Shown: positions 40,677 to 50,380 of the stretch, in pieces
Layout: every line of letters begins with the position of its first letter
Position numbering within the stretch: the stretch's first letter is position 1
DNA from: Bacilli bacterium
Lineage (GTDB): Bacteria > Bacillota_I > Bacilli_A > ML615J-28 > CAG-698
DNA: 64,000 nucleotides
Direction: 5' to 3'
NCBI GenBank assembly: GCA_918272565.1
Contig: CAKJYW010000003.1
Span: forward strand, 1 to 64,000
Notes under the pieces: model-generated
The model's input: only the letters and a program-made list of their open reading frames with translations
Told to the model about the DNA's origin: nothing
The model's database searches: none
Made by a program: the position numbers and the translations under genes

Positions 40677-42563
40677 ATGAAAATCAAAAAACTTTTATTA
40701 TTATTTTTAGTAGCCTTTTTGTTCTTAGGCTTCGTAGGTTGTGGAAAGGGTAATAAAGACGAAAAAGAGCCTGACAAACCAGACGATCCTAGTCAAGGAG
40801 AAGTAATCGAAAAGGAAACTTTCACAGTTATATTTGAAAGCGAAGGAACTCGTCATGCAACTGTTAAAGTTAAAGATGGAGAAAAGATTACTGCTGAAGT
40901 AAATAACCCTTCAAAAGATGGTTATTCTTTTGTTGGATGGTTCAAAGGTGAAGAAAAAGTTGATCTAGCTACATTTGTAGTAACAGAGAATGTTACACTT
41001 GTTGCTAAATTTGAAAGTGATGCAATTGATAACACACTTGATGTAAATGCTAAGAAAGAAGCTGGAAAGACTTACACATTAGTAATCGGTTGGTGGGAAG
41101 TTAAAAACCCTGATGACCCAGACAAGAAGACAAGTTATTTAACTGAAGAATTAGTTAAGAAATTCTATACTAACGTAAATCTTTACTTAAAAGTTAAAGG
41201 CTTAAGCGATGCTGAAATAGCTAATGTTCAATTCCGTAACTACTCAACTGCAACAGTTGCTGATATGGGTGCATTAGTTAATGAAGATGGTGATGTAGAT
41301 ATTATGATTGGTGTTGGTAACAACATTAATTCAACTGCTGGTGTTGCTCTATTTGAAGGAAGTAACGATAACAAGTTTGCAACTCTAATGGGTTCTACTC
41401 CAACTTCTCGTTATGTAGCTTTAACATCAGTTGCTACAACTTTAGGTGTTAATGTATATGACTGGTTAACTACAGAAACTGGTAAAAAAGCATTTAATGA
41501 AATGTTAAAAGAATCTGACATCCAAATCGCTCCTGCAAGAACATCAGAAGCTAATGTTGATGTAACAGTTCATACTGGTGTAGAAGATGAAAAATTACAT
41601 TTTGCTTCTAAAGACGATGAATTCCAATTACCAGAAGTAGCAGTTCCAGAAGGATATGTATTTGATGGATTTGCATTAAGCGATGGTGGCGAATTAGTAT
41701 TATCAAAAGCAAATGGCGATGTATTAAAATATGCTGATATTAAAGGTTTACTTGGAGAAGCAACTTCTATTGAATTATTCCCAGTATATAGCGTATTAGT
41801 TGTTTCTGAAGAAGATTTGAATGTTTATATCCAATTAAATAATGGATTAAAAGAAGGCGAAGCTGAATTACTTGTTGCAAGATTCAGACAAACAGTTGAT
41901 AGCTCTTTAACTATTGCCTTCACATTCATTGAAGGAAATGCTGACACATTCACTGCTGAACTTAATAATGCTTCAAGTCAAGTAGATGTTATCATCGGTG
42001 GAAATAACCCACTTAAGAATTATCCTGCTCATGAAGATGGTAAGTTAGCTAACGCTGGTGCTAAACACTTTGCTGATGGAAGCCGTAAAGTATTAATTCA
42101 TGCTAATACTCAACACTTAGAACTTGCTAAGAAATTATATGACTTTGTTGTAGCTGATGCTCCAGCATATGAATTACATATCACATTCTGGCTAAATGAA
42201 AACAAGTGGATCACAGTTGATGAACTTGCCGCATTAAAGAGCGGACTTGAAACATTCATTAATACAAGATTCGCTTTAGCTGATGGCGCTAATTTATATG
42301 ATCTATATAACTTCAAAGTAACTACTTACGATGCTACAAACACTAAAGTTGCTGAACTTGGTGAAGAAACAAGAGCTCAAAGAGACGGTAAAGGAACAGA
42401 TTTAATTGTTGGCTGTGGCGCTAATGTAACAACAACAGGTGGATTTGAAGATGCATTTGTTAAAGACATTAACACAACAATGGTTGCTGCTGGAAGAAAA
42501 GTTGCTTTAATCAACTCTAACCCACTTACTATGGCAATATACTTTAATTTCTTTACTGAATAA
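40677..42563 (+). CDS. lipoprotein with an InlB-type repeat and three VDIMIG-type domains
   Basis: A 628-residue lipoprotein (Cys22, lipobox FVGC). A charged linker is followed by a Listeria-Bacteroides (InlB B) repeat at about 48-112 (DGYSFVGWFKGEE, VTLVAKFE). Three related domains then follow at about 132-278 (DVDIMIG, SRYVALTS), 381-492 (QVDVIIGG, SRKVLIH) and 498-628 (GTDLIVGCGANVTTTGG, GRKVALINS), with a second InlB-like segment near 307-372. Each domain has a hydrophobic strand, a long helix, the VDIMIG strand, and a closing helix, resembling a lobe of a periplasmic binding protein. Family unknown to me. No catalytic motif seen, so binding is more likely than catalysis. Confidence 0.75.
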   Translation: MKIKKLLLLFLVAFLFLGFVGCGKGNKDEKEPDKPDDPSQGEVIEKETFTVIFESEGTRHATVKVKDGEKITAEVNNPSKDGYSFVGWFKGEEKVDLATFVVTENVTLVAKFESDAIDNTLDVNAKKEAGKTYTLVIGWWEVKNPDDPDKKTSYLTEELVKKFYTNVNLYLKVKGLSDAEIANVQFRNYSTATVADMGALVNEDGDVDIMIGVGNNINSTAGVALFEGSNDNKFATLMGSTPTSRYVALTSVATTLGVNVYDWLTTETGKKAFNEMLKESDIQIAPARTSEANVDVTVHTGVEDEKLHFASKDDEFQLPEVAVPEGYVFDGFALSDGGELVLSKANGDVLKYADIKGLLGEATSIELFPVYSVLVVSEEDLNVYIQLNNGLKEGEAELLVARFRQTVDSSLTIAFTFIEGNADTFTAELNNASSQVDVIIGGNNPLKNYPAHEDGKLANAGAKHFADGSRKVLIHANTQHLELAKKLYDFVVADAPAYELHITFWLNENKWITVDELAALKSGLETFINTRFALADGANLYDLYNFKVTTYDATNTKVAELGEETRAQRDGKGTDLIVGCGANVTTTGGFEDAFVKDINTTMVAAGRKVALINSNPLTMAIYFNFFTE

Positions 42564-42575
42564 AAAGGATGACTA

Positions 42576-43373
42576 ATGATTAAAATAAAAAAGATTATAT
42601 TATTACTACTTGCTTTCTCTAGTGCTTTTATTCTAGCAAGCTGTGCTGCTAAAGGCTTAGAAAAAGAAATCAATGTAGTTTTCGAGGTCGATGGAGAATA
42701 TATATCTTGTGGTAAAGTAACTCAATTTGATAGTATCTTTACTCCAGAACTAGACGAGGCTTATATCCCACTAGGATATAAGTTCCTCGGATGGACTCCA
42801 TACGAATTAAATGAAGTAAAACCAACTGATCCAAATCTAAAAGATAAGTATGTACCTGCTGGAAAGATGGTTCATTATTCAGAAGTTTGTGATAAAGCAT
42901 TAAATTCAACAGTAGTTTTAAAAGCATTAATGTTTGATAAGGCTGATATTCCTGTTGAATATCATTATGTAGTTATCGCTTGGTACGATAAAGAAACAAC
43001 AAGTGGTATTACAGCTGCCAAGATGGATGAACTTCTTACAGCACTAACAAATCACTTACGCTCAACTGGCGTTAGTGAAGACGATATTAAATCAATCGTT
43101 ATTAGAGGTTACGACGGAAACGTTGGTGCATCTACTGGTAAAATCGTAGATGACGATGATGTTGACATCATGTTTGGATGGGGCTCTGCTGAAAATGTAA
43201 CAACTACAGGTGTTTTAAAACCTGAGATGTTAAAGGAAACTGAAGCAAACTACACAATCATGTATAATGGAGCCGCAAAATCAAGAACAATCCACCGCTT
43301 AACTGATAAACCAACTGCTATTCTAGTAATGGAATGGTTAAAATCAGATGAGTGTCGTGCATTGTTTAATTAG
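42576..43373 (+). CDS. lipoprotein with an InlB-like segment and one VDIMIG-type domain
   Basis: A 265-residue lipoprotein (Cys23, lipobox ILASC). An InlB-like segment at about 33-85 (INVVFEVDGEY, LGYKFLGWTPYE) precedes one copy of the shared domain at about 127-265 (YVVIAWYDKETTSGI, VRGYDGNVG-like IRGYDGNVGAS, DVDIMFGW, NVTTTG, RTIHRLTD, VMEWLKS). This copy is closest to the C-terminus of the SGNH lipoprotein (IAWYxKxTTSG, GYxGNVxxS). Twelve bases after the previous gene, so same transcript. Function unknown. Confidence 0.75.
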   Translation: MIKIKKIILLLLAFSSAFILASCAAKGLEKEINVVFEVDGEYISCGKVTQFDSIFTPELDEAYIPLGYKFLGWTPYELNEVKPTDPNLKDKYVPAGKMVHYSEVCDKALNSTVVLKALMFDKADIPVEYHYVVIAWYDKETTSGITAAKMDELLTALTNHLRSTGVSEDDIKSIVIRGYDGNVGASTGKIVDDDDVDIMFGWGSAENVTTTGVLKPEMLKETEANYTIMYNGAAKSRTIHRLTDKPTAILVMEWLKSDECRALFN

Positions 43374-43384
43374 GGAGGCGTGTT

Positions 43385-45790
43385 ATGAAGAAAAAACTTT
43401 TAACTACTGCCCAAGTATTTGAATATATTTTTACTTTCTTACACATGTTTGCTTCAGCACTATTCTTCTCAGTAAGAAATAACTTATACATTATGTTTTT
43501 AGTGTTTGCTGTAGTAAGCATTGTACTTGGTTTATATACTGAAACAATTAAATTTCACTTAAATGAAAAAGATTATAAGATTCACTTAATCGTAATAACT
43601 ATTTTATCTATAGTTAGCTTTCCTGCTTGTTTATTTAATTTACTTGCAATATTAGCAAACAAAGATAGTAAAGTTATTAAAGTAGCTAATTTAGAATATA
43701 AAGAAAAAGAATGTTGTAAAGAAAGAAAAGTTAAACCTGCATTAATAGTTTTAATCGTTTCTCTTGTTTTAATCATTGTATCTAGCATTATAGGTAATGT
43801 ATTTGAAACAAGTGGAGGAACTGTTAAAGTTGTTGATGGTGTTATAACAAGTGAAGACTGTGCTTTATACAACAAGGGTGAAGATAATGCCTTAAATGGT
43901 GTTAATTATGTAATTGAAGACCCTCATGTACAAGTTGCATACACTATGTATAAACCAAAAGCAGCTTCAGCTACAAACCCTTATCCAGTTGTATTTGTTA
44001 CTCCAGGCTTTACAAGAACTAAAGCTACAATGACACAATATGCAATTGAACTATCACGTAGAGGTGCTGTAGTATTTGTTATTGACCCAGGAAGTCAAGG
44101 AGACACTACATTTGGTGGATACCAAGTTGATGAAAATGGTGAATATGTTCTTGATGAAAATGGTGATAAGATTCAAAACTCATACAGTGTTGCTCGTAGT
44201 GGTATGGGTTACTTAATGCAATATGTATATAATGATGTAGATGATTTTGATTTTATCGATAGAGATAGAATCGGTCTAGTTGGTCATAGCGCTGGTGGAG
44301 GCGATGCAGCAAAACTTGCTTCAGACTTTGCTGGTAGTAATTATAACGAATCAATTGTTAAAGCATTATATATTTCTGGTTACATCAAAGCTTCAGCAAT
44401 CAAAGTATTTGCTAAACTTCATTGTAACGCAGCAATAAGCTATGCAAAATATGATGAAGGTGCTTTTAGATATCAAACTAAAGATGAATCATATGAAGCA
44501 GCAGCCTTAGAATTTATTGATAAAGTAAATCCTGATTCAGGACATTTCATTCAAGATTATGATTATGGTTCAATAGATAACGGAACATACCGTATCATTC
44601 ATCACGAAGAAATCAATCATTGCTTCGAAATGTATGATCCACTATCAATTAGTAACACTACATCATTCTTCCGTGAAACTTTAAACATTGATACTACTAT
44701 AGAAGATACTAGTCAAGTGTGGTTTATTAGAGAATGTGCTAATGGAATTAGCCTTGTAGCTGCATTTATGCTTGTAATTAGTCTTGCTAGTCTAATTATT
44801 GCTTATGTTCCATTTATGAAATCATTATCTAAAGCTGCTAGTGAAAGACGCGAAGATGAAAAAGCAATCAGAGCCGCCTACACTCTTAACCTTTATGAAA
44901 GAGCAATGGCAGGAAGCGATGCAGAAGAAAGAACTTTCACAAAAAGATTATTATTCTGGCTACCAACTATTCTAACCGCAATCATTGCATGCTTAGATTA
45001 CATTCCACTTGCTAGACTATCTATGGACTTATTCCCAGATGCAGCTGGTAATGTTTATACATTCTACTTCCCAGCAAGAATGATGAACGCAGTATTTTTG
45101 TGGGCTGTAGTAAACGGCTTTATCGGACTAGTTGTCTGGGCACTAACAACTGTTTGTGAAAATTTAGTATACACAATCATTAGTAAGGTTAAAAACGTTG
45201 AAAACAAATCTGATTGGAGTAAATTCAAAGGTCTAAAAGTTAAACCTCTTGATTTATTAAAATCAGTTGGTCTAGCAGTATTACTATTCTTGGTATTCTT
45301 TGGTGTATTACAAGTTGTTTACTGGACAACTCACCAAGACTTTAGATTTATGCTAATATCAGCATCTCCATTAAATAAGAGATTTGTTATGACATGGTTA
45401 ATTTACCTATGTGGATTCTTAGTATTCTATCTATCTAACTCAATTAGAGTTAATCTAACTATCGCAAGAGAAGGCTTTAAAGAATGGCAAGTTATGATTA
45501 TTGGTGGTCTTGCTAACTCTTTAGGTTTACTATTCATCCTAATCATTAACTACTGGCCATACTTCACAAATGGTACAGTATTCTATGGATACTATAGTGC
45601 AACTGACTCAAGCGAAATGTGGTTATATATTAATATGGTATTTGGATTAGTCGTTATGATGTTTATCCTACCTATATTTAATAGAATTATTTATAAGAAG
45701 ACAGGTAATGTTTATTGTGGCGCATTATTATGGTGTATGATATTTATCATGATGAGCTTATCAGCATCAATTTCATTTATTCCAATGTAA
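43385..45790 (+). CDS. polytopic membrane protein with an extracytoplasmic alpha/beta-hydrolase domain
   Basis: An 801-residue protein. Three or four transmembrane helices (within about 8-140) are followed by an alpha/beta-hydrolase domain (about 165-435) with PYPVVFVTPGFTRTKATM, the nucleophile elbow VGHSAGGG (Ser302) and a late HCFEMYD that may hold the catalytic histidine. A further block of eight or so helices (about 455-795) resembles a permease. It lies in the same operon as surface lipoproteins and malic enzyme. The hydrolase is predicted between two membrane blocks, so it could cleave an ester near the site of transport. That is inference. Confidence 0.75.
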   Translation: MKKKLLTTAQVFEYIFTFLHMFASALFFSVRNNLYIMFLVFAVVSIVLGLYTETIKFHLNEKDYKIHLIVITILSIVSFPACLFNLLAILANKDSKVIKVANLEYKEKECCKERKVKPALIVLIVSLVLIIVSSIIGNVFETSGGTVKVVDGVITSEDCALYNKGEDNALNGVNYVIEDPHVQVAYTMYKPKAASATNPYPVVFVTPGFTRTKATMTQYAIELSRRGAVVFVIDPGSQGDTTFGGYQVDENGEYVLDENGDKIQNSYSVARSGMGYLMQYVYNDVDDFDFIDRDRIGLVGHSAGGGDAAKLASDFAGSNYNESIVKALYISGYIKASAIKVFAKLHCNAAISYAKYDEGAFRYQTKDESYEAAALEFIDKVNPDSGHFIQDYDYGSIDNGTYRIIHHEEINHCFEMYDPLSISNTTSFFRETLNIDTTIEDTSQVWFIRECANGISLVAAFMLVISLASLIIAYVPFMKSLSKAASERREDEKAIRAAYTLNLYERAMAGSDAEERTFTKRLLFWLPTILTAIIACLDYIPLARLSMDLFPDAAGNVYTFYFPARMMNAVFLWAVVNGFIGLVVWALTTVCENLVYTIISKVKNVENKSDWSKFKGLKVKPLDLLKSVGLAVLLFLVFFGVLQVVYWTTHQDFRFMLISASPLNKRFVMTWLIYLCGFLVFYLSNSIRVNLTIAREGFKEWQVMIIGGLANSLGLLFILIINYWPYFTNGTVFYGYYSATDSSEMWLYINMVFGLVVMMFILPIFNRIIYKKTGNVYCGALLWCMIFIMMSLSASISFIPM

Positions 45791-45803
45791 GAGGTGATTA
45801 CTT

Positions 45804-46976
45804 ATGAACATTAAAGAAGAATCATTAAAGTGTCATTATAATTGGCGCGGAAAAATTGAAATTAAACCAAGAGTAGAAGTAGATACTTGTGAAAAGTTAT
45901 CTTTAGCTTATACTCCTGGAGTAGCTGAGGCATGTATGGAGATACACAATCACCCAGAAAAGAGTTTTGAACTTACAAGACGTTGGAATACAGTACCAGT
46001 TATAACCGATGGAACTGCAGTGCTTGGTCTTGGAGATATTGGACCTGAAGCTGGTATGCCAGTTATGGAAGGTAAAGCTGCACTATTTAAGACATTTGGT
46101 GATGTAGATGCTTACCCTTTATGTATTAGAAGTAAAGACACAGAAGAAATTATTAAAACAATTAAGCTACTTGCTGGTTCTTGGGGTGGAATTAACCTAG
46201 AAGATATCTCAGCTCCTCGTTGTTTTGAAATTGAAACAAGACTTAAAGAAGAACTTGATATTCCAGTATTCCACGATGATCAACACGGAACTGCAATTGT
46301 CACTGCAGCTGCTTTAATTAATGCTTTAAAGATAGTTAATAAAGAAATGAGTGAAATCAAAGTAGTTATTAACGGAGCAGGAGCAGCAGGTATTTCAATC
46401 TGTCGTTTCTTAATTAAGTTTGGTGTTACAAATGCTTTAATTTGTGATAGGCAAGGAATTATCTACCGAGGTGCCCCTTGGCTTAACCCATCACAAGCAA
46501 AGATTGCTGAAATAACTAATAAAGACAATATTGAAGGATCTTTAAGTGAAGCTATGAAAGGTGCTGATGTATTTATTGGTGTATCTGGACCAAACTGTGT
46601 TACTCAAGATATGGTTAGATCAATGGCAGATAAATCAATCCTATTTACTTTAGCAAATCCAATCCCAGAAATTGATCCAAAACTAGCTAAAGAAGCAGGA
46701 GCTTACATTATTGGTACAGGTTCAAGTCAATATCCAAACCAAATCAATAACGTATTAGTATTCCCTGGTTTATTTAGAGGAGCAATAGATGCTAAAGCAA
46801 CAACCATTAACGATGAGATGATGAAAGCAGCATCAATTGGAATTGCTAGCTGTGTAAGTAGCGAAGAATTAAGACGTGAATACATCCTACCATTTGCATA
46901 TGACAAGAAAGCTCACAAATGTGTTAGTGAAAAAGTAAAAGAAGCTGCAATCCAAACTGGAGTTATTAAAAAATAA
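45804..46976 (+). CDS. malic enzyme (oxidative decarboxylating)
   Basis: A 390-residue NAD(P)-linked malic enzyme converting malate to pyruvate and CO2. It has [31 protein letters not shown], the Rossmann motif [15 protein letters not shown] and ANPIPEIDP. This is the short bacterial form without the phosphotransacetylase domain of MaeB. Fourteen bases after the membrane hydrolase gene (gaggtgatt ribosome-binding site), it is probably the last gene of the LysR-linked operon, giving that operon a link to organic acid use. Confidence 0.93.
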   Translation: MNIKEESLKCHYNWRGKIEIKPRVEVDTCEKLSLAYTPGVAEACMEIHNHPEKSFELTRRWNTVPVITDGTAVLGLGDIGPEAGMPVMEGKAALFKTFGDVDAYPLCIRSKDTEEIIKTIKLLAGSWGGINLEDISAPRCFEIETRLKEELDIPVFHDDQHGTAIVTAAALINALKIVNKEMSEIKVVINGAGAAGISICRFLIKFGVTNALICDRQGIIYRGAPWLNPSQAKIAEITNKDNIEGSLSEAMKGADVFIGVSGPNCVTQDMVRSMADKSILFTLANPIPEIDPKLAKEAGAYIIGTGSSQYPNQINNVLVFPGLFRGAIDAKATTINDEMMKAASIGIASCVSSEELRREYILPFAYDKKAHKCVSEKVKEAAIQTGVIKK

Positions 46977-46985
46977 TAAAAAATA

Positions 46986-47018
46986 AGGAGTAAATCAAAT
47001 GATTTACTCCTCTTTTTT
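46986..47018 (+). terminator. terminator of the malic enzyme operon
   Basis: An 11-bp stem (aggagtaaatc / gatttactcct) followed by a T run. Confidence 0.85.
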
Positions 47019-47024
47019 GTTTTA

Positions 47025-47780
47025 TTATTTAACTGCTGCGTTAACTAATGTAACAAAGTCATCAGCTTTTAGACTTGCACCACCAATTAAAGCACCATCA
47101 ATGTTTGGTTTGCTCATTAATTCATCAATGTTAGATGTCTTAACACTTCCACCATATTGAATTCTAATTGCTTCAGCAGTTTCTTTATCATATAGCTTTT
47201 CAACCATCTTACGAATGAATCCACAAGTTTCATCAGCAACATCAGCTGTTGCAGTTTTACCTGTTCCAATTGCCCAAATTGGTTCATAAGCTATAACTAA
47301 TTCTTTTACTTGTTCTTTTGTTAAACCAGCTAAATCTAATGTTACTTGGTTTTCTAACCATTCTTCAACTTTATTAGCTTCTCTAGTTTCAAGTGCTTCA
47401 CCAACACAAAGGATTGGAGTTAAGCCAACTTCAAATGCTTTATGAAGTTTTTTATTGATTGTTTCATCAGTTTCATTGAACATTGCTCTTCTTTCACTAT
47501 GTCCAATAATAACATATTCAACTTCGATTGACTTAAGCATTAAGCCACTTACTTCGCCAGTGAATGCACCACTGTCTTCAAAGTGCATATTTTGTGCACC
47601 AATTCTTAAGTTTTCGCCTTGACGCTGAACTAAGCATCTTAAAACTGTGAATTGAGAGCAAATAACACTGTCAACATAAGCTTTGCTTGGTAATTTATTA
47701 GCGACTGCAAGGATGAATTGTAATGCTTCATCACGAGTCTTAAACATTTTCCAGTTTCCGGCAATAATAGGTTTTCTCAT
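47025..47780 (-). CDS. tpiA: triosephosphate isomerase
   Basis: Glycolytic isomerase, 251 residues from the ATG at 47780, preceded by aaggag; an upstream extension to 47825 would run into pgk. It has the N-terminal [11 protein letters not shown] (Lys), the catalytic His in IIGHSERR, the catalytic Glu in [15 protein letters not shown] and the phosphate loop IQYGGSVK. Thirteen bases after pgk, so co-transcribed. Confidence 0.97.
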   Translation of the reverse strand: MRKPIIAGNWKMFKTRDEALQFILAVANKLPSKAYVDSVICSQFTVLRCLVQRQGENLRIGAQNMHFEDSGAFTGEVSGLMLKSIEVEYVIIGHSERRAMFNETDETINKKLHKAFEVGLTPILCVGEALETREANKVEEWLENQVTLDLAGLTKEQVKELVIAYEPIWAIGTGKTATADVADETCGFIRKMVEKLYDKETAEAIRIQYGGSVKTSNIDELMSKPNIDGALIGGASLKADDFVTLVNAAVK

Positions 47781-47793
47781 TTTTGTCTCCTTA

Positions 47794-49005
47794 TTAGTGG
47801 CAATGTCCACAATGACATTCGTCATCGATACAATCGATTCCTGGTAAAACTTTACCTTCTAAATATTCTAATGAAGCTCCTCCACCAGTTGAGATGTGAG
47901 TGAATTTGTCTTCATAACCTAATTTGATTGCTGCAGCAGCACTATCACCACCACCGATGATTGTTACAGCGTCCTTAAGTTCTGCTAATAATTTACAAAT
48001 TCCATTTGTTCCTTCAGCAAACTTATCAAATTCGAATACGCCAGCAGGACCGTTCCAAACAACAGTCTTAGCACCAGCTAATTCTTTTTTGAATAATTCT
48101 AATGTCTTAGGTCCAATGTCTAATCCCATCTTATCAGCAGGAATCTTACTTGATTCAACAACTTCGCTTTCAGCGTCTTCAGCAAATTCTTTAGCTACAA
48201 CTGTGTCAAGTGGAAGAATAATCTTACCATTTGCTTTTTCTAATAATCCTTTAGCAAATTCAACGAAGTCATCTTCACATTTACTAGTTCCAACTTCATA
48301 ACCTAATGATTTATAGAATGTGTAAGCCATAGCTCCACAAATTAATACTTTATCAGCTTTAGTAATTAAGCTTTCGATAACAGAAATCTTATCACTAACT
48401 TTAGCTCCACCAAGGATAGCTACAAATGGATGAACAGGATTATCTACAGCGCCACCGATAAACTTAATTTCTTTTTCCATTAAGAAACCAGCAACAGTAG
48501 TCTTGATGTTACTTGCAATACCAACATTACTTGCAGCTGCTCTATGAGCTGTACCGAATGCATCATTTACAAATACTTCACCAAGTGATGCCCAATATTT
48601 ACCAAGTTCAGGATCATTCTTTGATTCTTTCTTACCATCTAAGTCTTCATAACGAGTGTTTTCCAACATAACAACTTCTTTAGGTTGTAAAGCTTTAACA
48701 GCTTCTTCAACTAAAGCGCCTCTTGTTGCAGGGACAAACTTAACTTCTTGACCTAATAATTCAGCTAACTTCTTAGCAACAGGTGCTAAAGTGTTTTTCT
48801 TAAGGTCAGCTTCTTCTTTAACTCTTCCTAAGTGAGAAAGTAAAACAACTTTAGCTTCATGCTCTAAAGCATACTTAATTGTTGGAAGAGCTTGGATGAT
48901 ACGATTACTATCAGTAATAACACCATCTTTCATAGGAACATTGAAGTCAACACGCATTAAAACGACTTTGTTCTTTAATTCAACATCTTTAATAGTTTTT
49001 TTCAT
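47794..49005 (-). CDS. pgk: phosphoglycerate kinase with a Cys/His-rich tail
   Basis: Glycolytic kinase, 403 residues. The motifs [39 protein letters not shown] and [10 protein letters not shown] are standard. The usual ending KVLPGI is followed by an unusual tail, [13 protein letters not shown], with four Cys and two His in the last twelve residues, which could bind zinc or another metal. The kinase body is intact. Heads the pgk-tpiA transcript. Confidence 0.96.
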   Translation of the reverse strand: MKKTIKDVELKNKVVLMRVDFNVPMKDGVITDSNRIIQALPTIKYALEHEAKVVLLSHLGRVKEEADLKKNTLAPVAKKLAELLGQEVKFVPATRGALVEEAVKALQPKEVVMLENTRYEDLDGKKESKNDPELGKYWASLGEVFVNDAFGTAHRAAASNVGIASNIKTTVAGFLMEKEIKFIGGAVDNPVHPFVAILGGAKVSDKISVIESLITKADKVLICGAMAYTFYKSLGYEVGTSKCEDDFVEFAKGLLEKANGKIILPLDTVVAKEFAEDAESEVVESSKIPADKMGLDIGPKTLELFKKELAGAKTVVWNGPAGVFEFDKFAEGTNGICKLLAELKDAVTIIGGGDSAAAAIKLGYEDKFTHISTGGGASLEYLEGKVLPGIDCIDDECHCGHCH

Positions 49006-49079
49006 AATTATCTCCTTCTAAATTAATCAACTATTGTAATGATTATTTTATTTTTACCTTTGATATTATATCACATTTA

Positions 49080-49472
49080 TTAAAAAATGTATAGACCTTT
49101 ATTTTTGTGATCTAATATTTTATGACAAACTCTCACTCTATTTACAATTACCCTTTTACTAACATCTAATTCTAATATTTCTAAATTATTGAAAATAATT
49201 ATTGATATATCATTTTTAATATCAATGTCCTTTATATTGAAATAATTAATCCAATAAGTTTTAAAACTCACAACCTTAAACAGCAAAATCTTTTCATTAA
49301 CATATATAGGAACATTATATTTAAGCTTTAAAAGTTTTCTTACTGCTTCAACCCTTCCATTCAATGTTGAAAAGCTTTTAATACATAAACTATTTACATA
49401 CTTTTTAAAAGTTGTATCCATCTCTTTACCATCAACATTTATTTTTACTATTTCATCTATTATATAATTCAT
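49080..49472 (-). CDS. ComK-like competence regulator
   Basis: A 130-residue protein that resembles the ComK family along most of its length: CIKSFSTLNGRVEAVRKLLKLKYNVPIYVNE corresponds to ComK's GSSYAGRKAGT...KPPIMV region, and FKTYWINYFNI to its FP...WI segment. It is shorter than Bacillus ComK (192), lacking part of the N- and C-terminus. ComK activates DNA-uptake genes. No other competence genes are in the window. Could also be a divergent paralog. Confidence 0.55.
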   Translation of the reverse strand: MNYIIDEIVKINVDGKEMDTTFKKYVNSLCIKSFSTLNGRVEAVRKLLKLKYNVPIYVNEKILLFKVVSFKTYWINYFNIKDIDIKNDISIIIFNNLEILELDVSKRVIVNRVRVCHKILDHKNKGLYIF

Positions 49473-49517
49473 TCTATCACCAAATAGATTATAGCATAGA
49501 TTTTTACTTTCGTTTTT

Positions 49518-49553
49518 GAAAAAAATAAAAACTCAAATTGGTTTCAATTTGAG
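49518..49553 (-). terminator. terminator of the YwaF-like gene
   Basis: A 9-bp stem (ctcaaattg / caatttgag) with a T-rich minus-strand tail. Confidence 0.75.
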
Positions 49554-49564
49554 CTTTTGGTTTC

Positions 49565-50314
49565 TTATTCTTCTACTAATTTATTCTTTTTTACTTTTCC
49601 TTTAATCCATTTAATAATTGGAACAATATAAACTAACGTATCACAAAGTAGTGCTAAAGCGAAATATCTTAAAATATAGACAAACCATCCTTGATTTAGG
49701 TTAAGGTATGGAAGACCTTCTTGAGGAGGTCCACTAACATACATGAAGTTTACACTATTATCTCCATCTCTAATCCAACTATTTAGATATATTGCTACAA
49801 AGAAACAAGCAAAGAGCATTACTAAGCTATGAATATAATCTTTTACAGTAAACTCTACTTCGTTAGTTCTTAGTAAAAATATTGCAAAGCAAACAATCAT
49901 TGTATGGAATCCAAAATACTGAATAGTGATAATTGGAAAGTTTCTAGAACTATATGTAGCAATTAAAAGTGCCGCAAATCCTCCAATTAGGCATGTTGGA
50001 AGCATAAAAGACATAAGTAGTTTCTTTAGATTTTCATTTTTAGAAAAATAAAGAATAATAATTAATATTATTTGTATTGAACAAAGGTGAAAAGGAAGAT
50101 CTCCTTTTGGTAAATATCCCCATCCATCAAATTTATCGATGTTATGAATAACGTAAAAGAACACTTTAATTGTTTCTGATATTATTCCACCAATTAGTAA
50201 TATTTTAATAACTGTTGCTAATTTGATTTTCTTTGATATAAATATTGATAATATTATTATCGGCAAGCAAATAGATAAAGAAATCAAATGAACAGTTCCA
50301 AATAAATCATGCAT
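49565..50314 (-). CDS. YwaF/TIGR02206-family membrane protein
   Basis: A 249-residue protein with about seven transmembrane helices. The central DLPFHLCSIQIIL is the family signature, and FGFHTMIVCF and a YLNSW segment also fit. Family of unknown function, related to eukaryotic TMEM164. Its neighbours give no operon context. Confidence 0.75.
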   Translation of the reverse strand: MHDLFGTVHLISLSICLPIIILSIFISKKIKLATVIKILLIGGIISETIKVFFYVIHNIDKFDGWGYLPKGDLPFHLCSIQIILIIILYFSKNENLKKLLMSFMLPTCLIGGFAALLIATYSSRNFPIITIQYFGFHTMIVCFAIFLLRTNEVEFTVKDYIHSLVMLFACFFVAIYLNSWIRDGDNSVNFMYVSGPPQEGLPYLNLNQGWFVYILRYFALALLCDTLVYIVPIIKWIKGKVKKNKLVEE

Positions 50315-50325
50315 ATAAATACTCC

Positions 50326-50356
50326 TAAAAAATAAGTGGATGAATAATCATCCACT
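50326..50356 (-). terminator. terminator of the sugar ABC ATPase gene
   Basis: A 9-bp stem (agtggatga / tcatccact) with a minus-strand T run. Confidence 0.75.
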
Positions 50357-50380
50357 AAATAATTATTATTTATTAATTTA

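Noticed and set aside
47781-47825. Longer start for triosephosphate isomerase
   Set aside because: The extension overlaps the pgk end, while the ATG at 47780 has aaggag and gives the normal N-terminus.
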